NCBI GenBank assembly: GCA_900110015.1
Contig: FOCD01000005.1
Location: 124,001-188,000 of the forward strand
Length of the DNA stretch: 64,000 nucleotides
Source: Terribacillus saccharophilus
GTDB taxonomy: Bacteria; Bacillota; Bacilli; Bacillales; Amphibacillaceae
Direction: 5' to 3'
Shown here: piece by piece, positions 24,198-33,376 of the stretch
Position numbering within the stretch: the first letter of the stretch is position 1
Layout: each line of letters begins with the position of its first letter
Notes under the pieces: model-generated
What the model saw: the letters and a program-made list of their open reading frames with translations, nothing else
Database searches by the model: none
Told to the model about the DNA's origin: nothing
Program-made: the position numbers and the translations under genes

Positions 24198-24713
24198 ATG
24201 AAAATAAGAAAATTGACAGCAGCTGATGCAGAAGCATACTGGGAACTAAGACTACAAGCCTTGCAGGCACATCCTGACGCATTTGGTACCTCCTATGAGG
24301 ATGCGGTGAAACAGAGAAACCCGATAGAGCGGATAAGGGGAAATTTTGAGAGTTCGGATGCTGAGACCTATGGAATATTTATGGATGATGCGCTTGCAGG
24401 AAATGCGACATTAAGTTACGAAACACCAGCAAAACTCCGTCACCGAGCTAATTTAGTGGCGGTTTATCTGGCACCAGAAACACGTGGAAAAGGGTATGGG
24501 AAAATGCTGATAGAGCATATGATCCAAGTGGCTAAAAACAGGAAAGGCATCGAGAAGCTAAATCTTGCTGTCGCTGTGACAAATCCGGTTGCCAAGCATG
24601 TTTACGAACAAGCTGGGTTCAAGCAGTTTGGTGTAGAAAAGCATGCATTGAAGATTGGAGATACATATATATCAGAAATACATATGGCTTTGATTTTGGA
24701 GGAGAGCAGATGA
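24198..24713 (+). CDS. GNAT family N-acetyltransferase
   Basis: 171 aa. Acetyl-CoA site motif VAVYLAPETRGKGYGKMLIEH (Q/RxxGxG/A type), then LNLAVAVTNPVAKHVYEQAGF. The start ATG 24198 has GGGGGAG upstream; earlier in-frame ATGs overlap the previous gene. It overlaps the HAD gene by 4 bp. Acceptor unknown; this group often acetylates small amines or proteins. Confidence 0.85.
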   Translation: MKIRKLTAADAEAYWELRLQALQAHPDAFGTSYEDAVKQRNPIERIRGNFESSDAETYGIFMDDALAGNATLSYETPAKLRHRANLVAVYLAPETRGKGYGKMLIEHMIQVAKNRKGIEKLNLAVAVTNPVAKHVYEQAGFKQFGVEKHALKIGDTYISEIHMALILEESR

Positions 24714-25486
24714 ATTTCATTTTTGATTTGGATGGTACCCTTTGTTTCAAAGGCAGACCTGTTACAAAGAATATAATCGACACATTGAAAGAACTGGAGC
24801 AGAATGGCCATCAAGTAATCTTTGCTTCAGCTCGCCCAATCCGTGATCTGCTGCCTGTTATTGATGAGCACTTTCATTCCACCACTCTTATTGGAGGCAA
24901 TGGCTCACTCATTTCCAGTAATGGAAAGGTGATTTTCTCTAGAGCATTTTCATCCATTCAATTAGCCGCCATGAAAAATCTAATAGATATATACAACGCT
25001 GCTTACTTAATAGACGGAGATTGGAATTATGCATATACAGGAGATCCAGAGCACCCGATAAGGTCCAACCTTGATCCAAATGGACTGGCTGAAGAAGTGC
25101 TATTGGAGGATTTGGGACAGGTAGTAAAAGTCCTTATCCTTCATTCAGCTGATCAAGAAAAAATAGCTTCAGAGGCAGAAAAATTAGGGCTGCGGGTTCA
25201 TCGTCATCGTGGTGAGGATATTGTAGATATTAGCCCGCCAGGTATCGATAAATGGAGTGCAATACAAGAAATTGGAATCAGGAAAGATGAGTATATTGCT
25301 TTTGGCAATGATGCGAATGATATTGAGATGTTTCGCAATTCCAAGTATGCGGTGATGATTGGAGACCATGAAGAATTAGCGCGCTATGCACATAGAGCCA
25401 TTCCTTTGGATGAGGTTTGTGAACAGAGCATTGTAGGTTGCTTAAAGGAATTCAATGATGAACAAATGAACATGGCACTTACGTGA
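24710..25486 (+). CDS. HAD-superfamily phosphatase, Cof/YkrA type
   Basis: 258 aa. Motif I FDLDGTLC, motif II FASARPIRDL, a C2-type cap, and motif III/IV around AFGNDANDIEMF. This is the Cof-like subgroup acting on sugar phosphates, flavin or pyridoxal phosphates. The ATG overlaps the GNAT stop. The last gene of the cluster continues into the broken DUF3977 sequence with a 4-bp overlap. Confidence 0.85.
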   Translation: MNFIFDLDGTLCFKGRPVTKNIIDTLKELEQNGHQVIFASARPIRDLLPVIDEHFHSTTLIGGNGSLISSNGKVIFSRAFSSIQLAAMKNLIDIYNAAYLIDGDWNYAYTGDPEHPIRSNLDPNGLAEEVLLEDLGQVVKVLILHSADQEKIASEAEKLGLRVHRHRGEDIVDISPPGIDKWSAIQEIGIRKDEYIAFGNDANDIEMFRNSKYAVMIGDHEELARYAHRAIPLDEVCEQSIVGCLKEFNDEQMNMALT

Positions 25487-25719
25487 AATACATAGAGTTT
25501 GGTTTGGGGAATCACTGGCTGATCCGTACAGAATATGAAAATGAAGATGGTCAGAGCATGAAAAGAAGGGGATAGACTTTCCGATATATTTCTACTCTCT
25601 TTATCTTTCGTATTTGGATAAATCAATCTGTTTTCATCTTAGATACAAAGGATGGATGGAAGAAACAAAAAAAGAACCGGAAATCCTTTAAATTCATAAT
25701 CGGTATAGTAAGCAAATGA
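25483..25719 (+). pseudogene. Broken DUF3977-family gene
   Basis: A GTG at 25483 overlaps the HAD stop and opens a frame MKYIEFGLGNHWLIRTEYEN, then EDGQSMKRRG before TAG at 25573. The same frame further downstream reads RIWINQSVFILDTKDGWKKQ, then KKNRKSFKFIIGIVSK and TGA (25717), the normal C-terminus of this small family (about 75-80 aa). The middle part is coherent in the neighbouring frame (GIDFPIYFYSLYL), so two opposite one-base indels near 25567 and 25605 explain the damage. No good ribosome site is visible at the GTG; translation may have been coupled to the HAD gene. Confidence 0.7.
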
Positions 25720-25746
25720 ACCCTCGCTAATGCGAGGGTTCATTCT
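25717..25746. terminator. Terminator between the HAD cluster and yfhA-like gene
   Basis: TGAACCCTCGC-taat-GCGAGGGTTCA followed by TTCTTT, between convergent units. It contains the DUF3977 stop and the stop of the minus-strand permease. Confidence 0.85.
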
Positions 25747-26747
25747 TTAATCAACAAATAGATAAAATATGGCGCGCCGATTGCTGAAACAACCAAACCA
25801 ATCGGAATTTCTGATGGTGCCAGAATCGTCCGAGACAAAGTGTCTGCTACGAGCATGATTAGTGCTCCGATAAGTGCACAAATCGGAAGCAGATGCTTAT
25901 GATTCGGTCCGACGATGCGGCGGGCTAAGTGAGGTGCGACAAGTCCGAGGAATGTGATTGCTCCCCCAGCGGCTACGCAAGCTCCCGCCAGTGCAACCGC
26001 AAGGAGCAGCAGGATTGTGCGCTCTTTTTGCACCGGAGCCCCAACACCAACCGCGATTTGGTCGCCTAGTGTTAAAACGTTCAACGCTTTAGCCTTAAAG
26101 ATAGCATATGGGACGAGTAGAATAATCCAAGGCAGAAGTGCCAATACATAATTCCAGCTTGTCTGCCAGATGCTGCCGTTCAGCCAGATGGTAGCTTGCG
26201 TGAAATCCTTCGGCTCCATCATAAGCTGAAAGACGATAATCAGACCGCCGAAAGCGGCGTTAACACCAATACCGACAAGGATCAACCGGACTGGAGTGAC
26301 ACCCTTCTTCCATGCCAGTGCATAGATAAGGCTTGCTGCAAGGAATGCCCCAGCGAATGCGAATAGTGGCATGATGAATACTTGCAGGCTGCCAGTACCA
26401 GCTAGCTTGTCCTGCAGGAAGAAAATATAAAGAACTACAGCGAAACCTGCACCGGCATTAATTCCTAATATACCTGGGTCGGCCAGTCCATTTTGGGATA
26501 CACCTTGCAAAATGGCGCCAGCGATACCCATACCGATACCTATCAGTAGCGCAATCACCATACGTGGCAGACGGAAATCAAATAGAATCACATCAAACGA
26601 TCCATCGCCTGTACCAAGCAAAGTTTTCACCACATCTGAAGGTCCAATCGGGATTGTCCCTGTATTCAAGCTGATGAAAAATATAATGAGAATAGCAACT
26701 ATTAATCCGATAGCTACCAGACTTGTCTTTTTCGCAGAGTGTATCAT
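25740..26747 (-). CDS. yfhA: FecCD-type siderophore ABC permease (YfhA-like)
   Basis: 335 aa, about nine to ten membrane helices, FecCD/BtuC family. Conserved FDFRLPRMVIALLIGIGMGI, then AGAILQGVSQNGLADPGILG (the family's G-x-x-x-Q-x-x-x-x-N-x-L-A-x-P motif) and FLGLVAPHLARRIVGPNHKH. It overlaps the partner permease by 4 bp. The arrangement and similarity fit B. subtilis YfiYZ-YfhA, which imports schizokinen/arthrobactin-type hydroxamate siderophores. The ATPase is not encoded here and is presumably shared (YusV-type). Confidence 0.82.
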   Translation of the reverse strand: MIHSAKKTSLVAIGLIVAILIIFFISLNTGTIPIGPSDVVKTLLGTGDGSFDVILFDFRLPRMVIALLIGIGMGIAGAILQGVSQNGLADPGILGINAGAGFAVVLYIFFLQDKLAGTGSLQVFIMPLFAFAGAFLAASLIYALAWKKGVTPVRLILVGIGVNAAFGGLIIVFQLMMEPKDFTQATIWLNGSIWQTSWNYVLALLPWIILLVPYAIFKAKALNVLTLGDQIAVGVGAPVQKERTILLLLAVALAGACVAAGGAITFLGLVAPHLARRIVGPNHKHLLPICALIGALIMLVADTLSRTILAPSEIPIGLVVSAIGAPYFIYLLIKE

Positions 26748-27745
26748 ATGTTTTTACCCTCCCGGCGAGCTAGATAAATAAAGAATGGAACGCCGATTAA
26801 AGCTGTGAGGGCGCCAACAGGTGTTTCGAAGGGCGGATTGATCATCCGGGATGCGATATCCGCAAAATTAAGCAGTATACCGCCCAATACAGCTGAACAT
26901 GGAATGATCCAGCGATAATCTGGTCCGACAAGGAACCGGGTGATATGCGGAATAACCAATCCGACAAAGCCGATTGTACCGCCGACCGATACGGCAGCTC
27001 CCGTTAAAATCAGCACAACAAGCACTCCTGCTGCTTTCACCAGGCCGGTCTTCAAACCAAGTCCAGTCGCCACATCTTCTCCGAGACTAAGTGTCGTAAC
27101 AGATCCGCTGATGAATAATGCCAGTACTAAGCCGATTGCAGCAGCAGGAAATAACAGCTTCACTGTATCCCATTGCACATTTGCAACACCGCCTGCGTAC
27201 CAGAAGCTCAAATCCCGAGCAACATCAAAATGAATTGCCATTGCGTTGGAGAAAGCTCCGAGCAGAGCAGTGATAGCAGTTCCTGCCAATGCCAGCTTCA
27301 CTGGTGTTAATCCGGTTCTTGCCAACAGGCCTATTCCGAAAACAAGACCTAGGCCAAGTCCTGCACCCAGAAATGAGAATAGAAGCAGATTCACATTGGA
27401 GATGCCAGGCAGGAAGACAAGCGCAATCGCAATCATAAACGTCGCACCAGAAGTTACTCCCATGATTTGCGGAGAAGCAAGCGGGTTACGAGTCATCCCT
27501 TGCATGATCGATCCGGATGCAGCAAGCATTGCGCCAATTAAAACTGCCGCTACAGTACGAGGCATACGAAGCCGATGAATAATCTGGTGAGATGTATTTG
27601 TAGCATCATAATGGAAAATACTATTCCAGACAGTGCTGAGTGAAATATCCGCTACACCGAATGCAATGGATAGTCCTATCGAAAAAATCAGCAGGGCGAT
27701 ACCTGCGATAAGTATGATTGTACCAATGAGTCTGCGTGCTTGCAT
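26744..27745 (-). CDS. yfiZ: FecCD-type siderophore ABC permease (YfiZ-like)
   Basis: 333 aa, FecCD family, with RLPRTVAAVLIGAMLAASGS, then IMQGMTRNPLASPQIMGV and FVGLVIPHITRFLVGPDYRW. It forms the heterodimeric channel with the YfhA-like protein. It is divergent from the binding-protein gene, with a Fur-like box in the 118-bp gap, so both directions are likely iron-repressed. Confidence 0.83.
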   Translation of the reverse strand: MQARRLIGTIILIAGIALLIFSIGLSIAFGVADISLSTVWNSIFHYDATNTSHQIIHRLRMPRTVAAVLIGAMLAASGSIMQGMTRNPLASPQIMGVTSGATFMIAIALVFLPGISNVNLLLFSFLGAGLGLGLVFGIGLLARTGLTPVKLALAGTAITALLGAFSNAMAIHFDVARDLSFWYAGGVANVQWDTVKLLFPAAAIGLVLALFISGSVTTLSLGEDVATGLGLKTGLVKAAGVLVVLILTGAAVSVGGTIGFVGLVIPHITRFLVGPDYRWIIPCSAVLGGILLNFADIASRMINPPFETPVGALTALIGVPFFIYLARREGKNI

Positions 27746-27802
27746 CGTTATCCCGCTTTCTACGCTCTATCTATGCCAAAATAATGAAATGACGCTTGTA
27801 AT

Positions 27803-27823
27803 TGATAATGAGAATTGTTATCA
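27803..27823. promoter_or_regulatory. Fur box between yfiZ-like and yfiY-like genes
   Basis: TGATAATgAGAATTgTTATC plus a final A. It fits the 7-1-7 Fur consensus TGATAATnATTATCA with overlapping dyads and is positioned to repress both divergent promoters. Confidence 0.75.
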
Positions 27824-27863
27824 TCTAATATGAGATTATAACATAAACCAAGAGGTGAGTCCC

Positions 27864-28832
27864 TTGTTCAAAAGAAAGAGTATGTTTTTACTTCTGGCAG
27901 TCTTCGCCAGTGTTGTATTCATTATAACAGGTTGCGGCAATAACGATTCAAGTGATAATGCCGAAAGTAATTCTTCTGATAAGGAGAGTAATGAAACTCG
28001 TACTGTGACAGATGCAATGGGTCATGAGGTCGAGATTCCTGCAAATCCTAAAAATGTACTAGCTTCCTATTTGGAGGACAATCTTGTAGCACTAGATATT
28101 ACACCAGTAGCACAATGGTCTGTAAATAACGGTTCTCCGCAAGGATACTTGCAGGACAGCTTGAAAGATGTACAAACAATTGATTCCACACTTCCTTTCG
28201 AGGCAGTAGCAAGCGTCAAACCAGATTTGATCATCATGGATTCTGCATCCATGGTAGAAGGCGATAAATATGAGCAGTACAATAAGATTGCTCCTACTTA
28301 TGTAATGGGTACGGAAGAAAACGGCGACTGGCGCAAAGAACTGCAAACAATGGGTGAAATCTTCGGTAAAGAAGATGAAGCACAGAAAGCGCTTGATGAT
28401 TACGATGCAAAAGCTGCAGATGCAAAAGAACAGATTCAAGGTGCAATCGGAGATGAATCCGCTGCAGCTATCTGGCTTGTTGGCGGACAGCTTTACATCG
28501 TGAGTGAGAACCTATCCAGCGGTGCGGTACTTTACGGTGACCTAGGTATAACAGTTCCAGAAGGTGTCAAAGAAATTTCCGAAAGCGCAACAGCAAACTG
28601 GAACCCAGTTTCCCTAGAACAATTGGCAGAAATGGATGTCGACCACCTATTCCTGATCAATAGTGATGAAGGTGACGGATCTGAAATCCTTGATGATCCA
28701 TTGCTTGCTAATGTACCAGCTATCAAAGATGGCAATGTGTATAAATATGATAAAGAAACAAGCTGGCTGTACACTGGCCCGATTGCGAACGAGCAAATCG
28801 TGGACGATGCAGTGGAAAGCTTAGTGAAGTAA
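27864..28832 (+). CDS. yfiY: Siderophore-binding lipoprotein (YfiY-like)
   Basis: 322 aa, periplasmic-binding-protein-like FecB/YfiY family. The start is TTG 27864 with AGAGGTGA upstream. Lipobox ITGC (Cys about 24), then an acidic Ser/Asn-rich linker. The ligand domain begins TRTVTDAMGHEVEIPANPKN, the standard opening of class III metal-siderophore binding proteins. It is divergent from its permease genes and ends at a terminator. The specific siderophore is inferred only by similarity. Confidence 0.83.
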   Translation: MFKRKSMFLLLAVFASVVFIITGCGNNDSSDNAESNSSDKESNETRTVTDAMGHEVEIPANPKNVLASYLEDNLVALDITPVAQWSVNNGSPQGYLQDSLKDVQTIDSTLPFEAVASVKPDLIIMDSASMVEGDKYEQYNKIAPTYVMGTEENGDWRKELQTMGEIFGKEDEAQKALDDYDAKAADAKEQIQGAIGDESAAAIWLVGGQLYIVSENLSSGAVLYGDLGITVPEGVKEISESATANWNPVSLEQLAEMDVDHLFLINSDEGDGSEILDDPLLANVPAIKDGNVYKYDKETSWLYTGPIANEQIVDDAVESLVK

Positions 28833-28834
28833 AG

Positions 28835-28873
28835 AAAAACTTCTTCCCTGTGAAAATGGGGAAGAAGTTTTTT
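28835..28873 (+). terminator. Terminator after yfiY-like gene
   Basis: AAAAACTTCTTCCC and GGGGAAGAAGTTTTTT arms with a 9-base loop. Confidence 0.9.
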
Positions 28874-28877
28874 GAAT

Positions 28878-28906
28878 TTGACATATACTAGAAGTAGCTG
28901 TAATCT
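28878..28906 (+). promoter_or_regulatory. Promoter of the ileS2 leader
   Basis: TTGACA (28878-28883), a 17-bp spacer and TAATCT (28901-28906). It follows the previous terminator and precedes the T-box leader. Confidence 0.6.
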
Positions 28907-28929
28907 TGTAAAAAAACATAAGTAATTCG

Positions 28930-29125
28930 CTGACGAGAACAAGTAGTCAAGACAGCTTATCTTTAGAGAGTCGACGGTTGGTGCAAGTCGATGATAAGGT
29001 CATGATGAAAAATCCTCTCCGAGAAGCAAAGCCGATATGTAGGCTTTGACGGTTTTCCACCGATACAAGGGACGCGTATGATAGTACGTAGTGTTTCCGA
29101 CTAAAACCCTACTTATGGTTTTTTT
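28930..29125 (+). promoter_or_regulatory. T-box-like leader (isoleucine) with atypical 3' domain
   Basis: The 5' half has clear T-box Stem I landmarks: GACGAGAACAAGTAG, AGAGAG followed by GGTTGGTGCAAG (28965-28987), and a specifier region GAAAAATCCTC with ATC (Ile) at 29012-29014. A Stem III-like hairpin AAAGCC/GGCTTT spans 29028-29047. The expected AGGGUGGNACC is replaced by AAGGGACGCG (29067-29076), so the tRNA-acceptor-binding UGGN is not recognisable. Confidence 0.7.
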
Positions 29126-29144
29126 ATTTTGGAATTTTCGGTAG

Positions 29145-29180
29145 AACCCGACGCTGTGTATGCAGTGTCGGGTTTTTTAT
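29145..29180 (+). terminator. Leader terminator upstream of ileS2
   Basis: AACCCGACGCTG and CAGTGTCGGGTT arms (one G-U pair) followed by TTTTAT, 24 bp before the start codon. A smaller hairpin AAACC/GGTTT with T-run precedes it (about 29103-29127). These are the likely regulated stop sites of the T-box leader. Confidence 0.85.
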
Positions 29181-29203
29181 TTCTATTTAAAGGAGTGAAA
29201 GGG

Positions 29204-32200
29204 ATGAAGAAGGCAGTTTTAAAAGAGCAGAAAATAAGAGAATACTGGCAGGAGAACGACACTTTTCACGCATCTGTTCGGAACAGGGAAGGAAAGAAGC
29301 CGTACGTATTTTATGAAGGACCGCCAACAGCAAATGGAATGCCGCATGCAGGGCATGCATTAGGAAGAACCATCAAGGACTTTATCGCTCGCTACAAAAC
29401 GATGGACGGTTATCAGGTCAAGCGCAAGGCGGGATGGGATACGCATGGTCTGCCAGTTGAGTTGGAAGTAGAGAAGCAGCTGAAGATAAGCGGAAAAGAT
29501 CAAATCGAGACATATGGCATTGAGCGTTTCATCGAGAAGTGCAAAGAAAGTGTGTTCACGTACGAGCGGGAGTGGAAGCAGTTTACGGAAGCGCTCGGAT
29601 ATTGGGTCGATATGGAGGATCCGTATATCACGCTGGATAACAGCTACATCGAATCAGTATGGCACATCTTATCGCACATCCATGAGGAAGGTTTATTGTA
29701 TAAAGGACATCGAGTAGTCCCGTATTGTCCGCATTGTGAAACATCCTTGAGCTCACATGAGGTAGCCCAAGGCTATAAAGACGTATCAGATTTATCTGCA
29801 ACGGCTAAGTTTTTGGTGGAAGGTACGACTGACGAATACCTGTTAGGCTGGACGACTACACCTTGGACATTGCCTGCGAATGTGGCGATTGCTGTCCATC
29901 CGGATCTTACCTATGTGACGGTCCAACAGGAGAATGAGAAATATATTGTAGCAGAAGGATTAGCTAAGACTTTATTCAAAGAAGATTTTAAAGTTGTAGC
30001 ATCCTGTAAAGGAAAGGACTTAGCAGGTGTCCGTTATGAAGCACCTTTCTCTTACATCAAAATAAACAAAGGACACGAAGTAGTGCTAGCAGATTTCGTT
30101 ACAGACCAAAGTGGAACCGGTCTTGTGCACATCGCTCCGGCATACGGAGAAGATGACTATCGCGTTGTGCAGGATAATGATCTGGATTTTGTCCACATTG
30201 TGGATGGAAAAGGAAGATATACAGAAGAAATCACACCGCTTGCTGGCCGCTTCGTAAAAAATAGCGATGTGGATATCATAAGGCTGCTTGCAGAGAGAAA
30301 CAGGTTATTTCATAAAGAAAAATACACGCATAGCTATCCGCATTGCTGGCGCTGTGATTCGCCACTTCTGTATTACGCAATGGAGGGCTGGTTCATCCGG
30401 ATGACCGATGTGAAGGAGAAAATGCAAGAGAATAACCAGAAGGTCGAGTGGCATCCAGGTCATATGCAGGAAGGGCGTTTCGGTAAATTCCTTGATAATA
30501 TGGTCGATTGGAATATCGGAAGAAACCGTTATTGGGGAACACCGTTAAATGTATGGACCTGCAAATGCGGCAAAGTAAAAGCACCAGGATCCATCGCAGA
30601 GCTAAGGCAGGAAGCGATTGGTTCTGTACCGGAAAATGTAGAATTGCATAAGCCATATGTAGATCAAATCCAGCTTCGCTGCGAATGCGGTGATGTTATG
30701 CAGCGTACTAGTGAAGTCATTGATGTCTGGTTCGACAGTGGTTCAATGCCATTTGCGCAATACCACTATCCGTTTGGTGACAAGAAGCTGTTTGAAAGCC
30801 AGTATCCTGCTGATGTAGTCATCGAGGGAGTGGATCAGACAAGAGGATGGTTCTACAGTCTCCTTGCGGTATCTACTTTGATGACCGGAAAAGCGCCTTA
30901 TAAGCGGGTCCTGTCACTTGGCCACATCCTTGATGAAAACGGACAGAAGATGTCAAAAAGCAAAGGGAACGCGCTGAATCCAACAGAGCTTATGGAAACG
31001 TACGGAGCAGACGCATTGCGGTGGGCGCTGCTTTCCGATAGCGCACCTTGGAATAATAAACGCTTCTCAGAACGAACAGTTGCACAAGCAAAATCGAAAA
31101 TGATTGATACGTTGTCTAATGTCTTTTCCTTCTATCAGCTTTATCAGCAAATCGATCAATTTGATGGAGAGAGGGACAGCGGGGGAGTGCGTACAACACT
31201 GGATGAGTGGGTGCTGTCCCGCCTACACAGCGTTACGAAGCAAGTGAACGATTATTTGGAGCAGTATGATATAACAAATGCCGCAAGAGAATTAGGTGTC
31301 TTTTTAGATGAGTTGAGTAATTGGTATGTAAGAAGATCACGGCAGCGGTTCTGGAGCAGCGGTATGACAGATGACAAACGTGCTGCCTTCAGCACACTTT
31401 ATGAAGTACTGAAGAAAACGGCGCAGCTGCTTGCACCATTTACACCGTATATTGCGGAAGACATCTACTTGCAATTGACGGGCTGCAGTGTACATTTAAC
31501 GGATTATCCAAAGCCTTGCAGTGAGTTGATCAATATACAGCTGGAGAAGGATATGACAACAGTCCGTCAAGTTGTGGAACTTACTCGTGCAGCCAGGAAT
31601 GCAGCGGGAATCAAAACGAAACAACCTCTAGCGGCATTGTATGTTCTAGGTGAAAACGATAGCGAACGCTTGGTGGACTACACTGAGACAATAAAAGATG
31701 AGACGAATGTAAAAGAGATAGAACTAAAAGAAAAAGAAGGCTTGTTCACGTACTCCGTGAAGCTGGACTTTGCAACTGCTGGACCTAGACTTGGCAAGCG
31801 TGTTGGAGAAGCAAAACAGGCATTAGCACAGATTGAACAATTGCAGATAAAAGAGTTGATAGAAAACGGCAAGATAAACATATCTGATTTAGAACTGAGT
31901 ACAGCAGATGTGATCTTAGAAAAAGTGCCTTCTGACCAGTTGCTGCTGTCAGAAGGAAATGGACTTTCTGTACTTTTGGATACGAAGCTGACAACCGAAC
32001 TGAAGGAAGAAGGCTTTGTCCGTGAAGTAATCCGCGAAGTGCAGACGTATCGGAAAGAGCTTGATCTGCCTGTAGAAAAGCGCGTGAACCTATATGTTGA
32101 TGCCAGCCCTGCTGTAATAGATGTGATGAAAAAATATACGGATATGCTTTATCACAATCTTGTTTTACAGAATGTGCTTTATAGACAGTGTGATAAGGCA

Positions 32201-32248
32201 AAATCTGTTGAAGTAGACGGAGAGCATCTGCATCTTGGGGTCGAATAA
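29204..32248 (+). CDS. ileS: Type 2 isoleucyl-tRNA synthetase
   Basis: 1014 aa. Class I signature H48-A-G-H51 and K-M-S-K-S at about 582-586 (QKMSKSKGN). The sequence [20 protein letters not shown], then [21 protein letters not shown] and [15 protein letters not shown], is typical of the eukaryote-like type 2 IleRS, the group that includes mupirocin-insensitive enzymes, rather than the common bacterial type 1. An editing domain (CP1, about 180-380) and the long type 2 C-terminal domain are present. Ribosome site AAGGAG before ATG 29204. It is controlled by an isoleucine-type T-box. Natural mupirocin tolerance is plausible but inferred. Confidence 0.92.
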   Translation: MKKAVLKEQKIREYWQENDTFHASVRNREGKKPYVFYEGPPTANGMPHAGHALGRTIKDFIARYKTMDGYQVKRKAGWDTHGLPVELEVEKQLKISGKDQIETYGIERFIEKCKESVFTYEREWKQFTEALGYWVDMEDPYITLDNSYIESVWHILSHIHEEGLLYKGHRVVPYCPHCETSLSSHEVAQGYKDVSDLSATAKFLVEGTTDEYLLGWTTTPWTLPANVAIAVHPDLTYVTVQQENEKYIVAEGLAKTLFKEDFKVVASCKGKDLAGVRYEAPFSYIKINKGHEVVLADFVTDQSGTGLVHIAPAYGEDDYRVVQDNDLDFVHIVDGKGRYTEEITPLAGRFVKNSDVDIIRLLAERNRLFHKEKYTHSYPHCWRCDSPLLYYAMEGWFIRMTDVKEKMQENNQKVEWHPGHMQEGRFGKFLDNMVDWNIGRNRYWGTPLNVWTCKCGKVKAPGSIAELRQEAIGSVPENVELHKPYVDQIQLRCECGDVMQRTSEVIDVWFDSGSMPFAQYHYPFGDKKLFESQYPADVVIEGVDQTRGWFYSLLAVSTLMTGKAPYKRVLSLGHILDENGQKMSKSKGNALNPTELMETYGADALRWALLSDSAPWNNKRFSERTVAQAKSKMIDTLSNVFSFYQLYQQIDQFDGERDSGGVRTTLDEWVLSRLHSVTKQVNDYLEQYDITNAARELGVFLDELSNWYVRRSRQRFWSSGMTDDKRAAFSTLYEVLKKTAQLLAPFTPYIAEDIYLQLTGCSVHLTDYPKPCSELINIQLEKDMTTVRQVVELTRAARNAAGIKTKQPLAALYVLGENDSERLVDYTETIKDETNVKEIELKEKEGLFTYSVKLDFATAGPRLGKRVGEAKQALAQIEQLQIKELIENGKINISDLELSTADVILEKVPSDQLLLSEGNGLSVLLDTKLTTELKEEGFVREVIREVQTYRKELDLPVEKRVNLYVDASPAVIDVMKKYTDMLYHNLVLQNVLYRQCDKAKSVEVDGEHLHLGVE

Positions 32249-32311
32249 GAGATATGTTTGCTGGACTTTGGCACCGTAAATGTCGAAACAAACACTGTGT
32301 ACCTCCTCTAT

Positions 32312-32337
32312 GTTTAATAGAACCTCTCTCGCGGTAA
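32312..32337 (+). promoter_or_regulatory. SigB-like promoter upstream of yjgB-like gene
   Basis: GTTTAA (32312-32317), a 14-bp spacer and CGGTAA (32332-32337), similar to GTTTAA-N13-15-GGGTAT. The gene is 31 bp downstream. Confidence 0.45.
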
Positions 32338-32367
32338 ACATTACTATACCAAAAGGAGGTATGCTTT

Positions 32368-32949
32368 ATGGCAAGAAGGAATCCAGCACACAAGGCAGCG
32401 CTAAGTGTCGTTTGCGCAGGAGCTGTGTTAGGGGCTGGAAGCTTCATGATTCCGGGTGCGGCACCAGTAGAAGCCGAATCTGGGGAAGCAGTCTATTCTT
32501 CCGAAACGAATGAAGCAGCTCTTGAAACACTTCAAACTATTTATACGAAGGCATCTGAAGGGTCTTCCATCGGAGTGGCCGATAATTTCTTAATAGGTAA
32601 AACGACTCGGGCGGATGTCATAGATAGTCTCGGTGAACCTTATCTGTCCGATGCTTTTGATATCTATCATGCAGAGATGGGTAATCCAGGATTCAGCTTC
32701 GCATACAGTCAAGATGGCACGTTGAAAGAAATTCGCTATTTAGGAACTAATGTAGAGCGGCAGACGAATCTAGGTAGCATTACACCTGCTGTGCTAGAGG
32801 ATCAGCTTGGCAAGGCGGATGCTATTACTTCTATCTCGCAGACGAACCAGCATAAATATCAATATGATACCGGCGATTTCGAACTGGAATTCATCGTGAA
32901 TGATGAGACACTTCAAGTCGATCACGTAAATCTGGTACCAAATAATTAA
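32368..32949 (+). CDS. yjgB: Secreted YjgB-like (DUF4309) protein
   Basis: 193 aa. A basic N-terminus, hydrophobic stretch (ALSVVCAGAVLGAGSFMI) and AEA-type cleavage site near residue 35 indicate export. The mature domain IGKTTRADVIDSLGEPYLSD, then GFSFAYSQDGTLKEIRYLG and ITPAVLEDQLGKAD, matches DUF4309/YjgB. Function is unknown; B. subtilis yjgB belongs to the general stress regulon, in line with the SigB-like promoter. Strong AAAGGAGG ribosome site. Monocistronic. Confidence 0.8.
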   Translation: MARRNPAHKAALSVVCAGAVLGAGSFMIPGAAPVEAESGEAVYSSETNEAALETLQTIYTKASEGSSIGVADNFLIGKTTRADVIDSLGEPYLSDAFDIYHAEMGNPGFSFAYSQDGTLKEIRYLGTNVERQTNLGSITPAVLEDQLGKADAITSISQTNQHKYQYDTGDFELEFIVNDETLQVDHVNLVPNN

Positions 32950-32951
32950 GT

Positions 32952-32979
32952 AAAGCAGGAGGATTACTCCTGCTTTTTT
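32952..32979. terminator. Terminator after yjgB-like gene
   Basis: AAAGCAGGAG-gatta-CTCCTGCTTT plus TTT. The opposing small gene also ends within it. Confidence 0.88.
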
Positions 32980-33293
32980 GTTGTCCAAATATATTGCACT
33001 GGCAGAATTAACGTTCCGATCATTGTTGTAGTGAGGAGAAAAATACTTGGATGAGCTGACAAGTGAATTTCAAGTGCGGTACAGATTGCTGATGTCAGCA
33101 AGAAGAGATCATATGCAGAGTAACCTTTCTTTTTGCTACTCATCCAGCCCATTACAAAAAGAGGAACTAGTAGAGAAGTCCATACATCACTTTGCGTAAG
33201 TTCGAGTCCAGAATTAGCTTTATAAAGCAGCCAGCTGTAAATAGGGATTGTCAGTACGACGCTGCCAATTGTGAACAACAGATGTTTTTTCAA
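32964..33293 (-). CDS. Small four-helix membrane protein, unknown function
   Basis: 109 aa. TTG start with AAGGAGA nine bases upstream. Four hydrophobic segments (LLFTIGSVVLTIPIYSWLLY, LLVPLFVMGWMSS, YDLFLLTSAICTALEI, IFLLTTTMIGTLILPVQYIW) separated by short basic loops (KKKGYSAYD). I do not recognise a named family. Single gene, convergent with the yjgB-like gene, ending inside the shared terminator. Confidence 0.65.
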   Translation of the reverse strand: MKKHLLFTIGSVVLTIPIYSWLLYKANSGLELTQSDVWTSLLVPLFVMGWMSSKKKGYSAYDLFLLTSAICTALEIHLSAHPSIFLLTTTMIGTLILPVQYIWTTKKQE

Positions 33294-33376
33294 AAAGAAA
33301 TCTCCTTATTAATAGGGTTTTCCTTAAGTGTAAACGAATGATGTTAGGGGATGGTTAAAAATAGGAGGTTTCCTAA

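Noticed and set aside
26940-27578. Plus-strand frames opposite the yfiZ-like permease
   Set aside because: Mirror-image translations (Pro/Ala-rich) of membrane-protein codons; not genes.
31785-32447. 220-codon minus-strand open frame opposite the end of ileS and the yjgB leader
   Set aside because: Antisense to a clear IleRS C-terminus, with an unusual composition and no family match.
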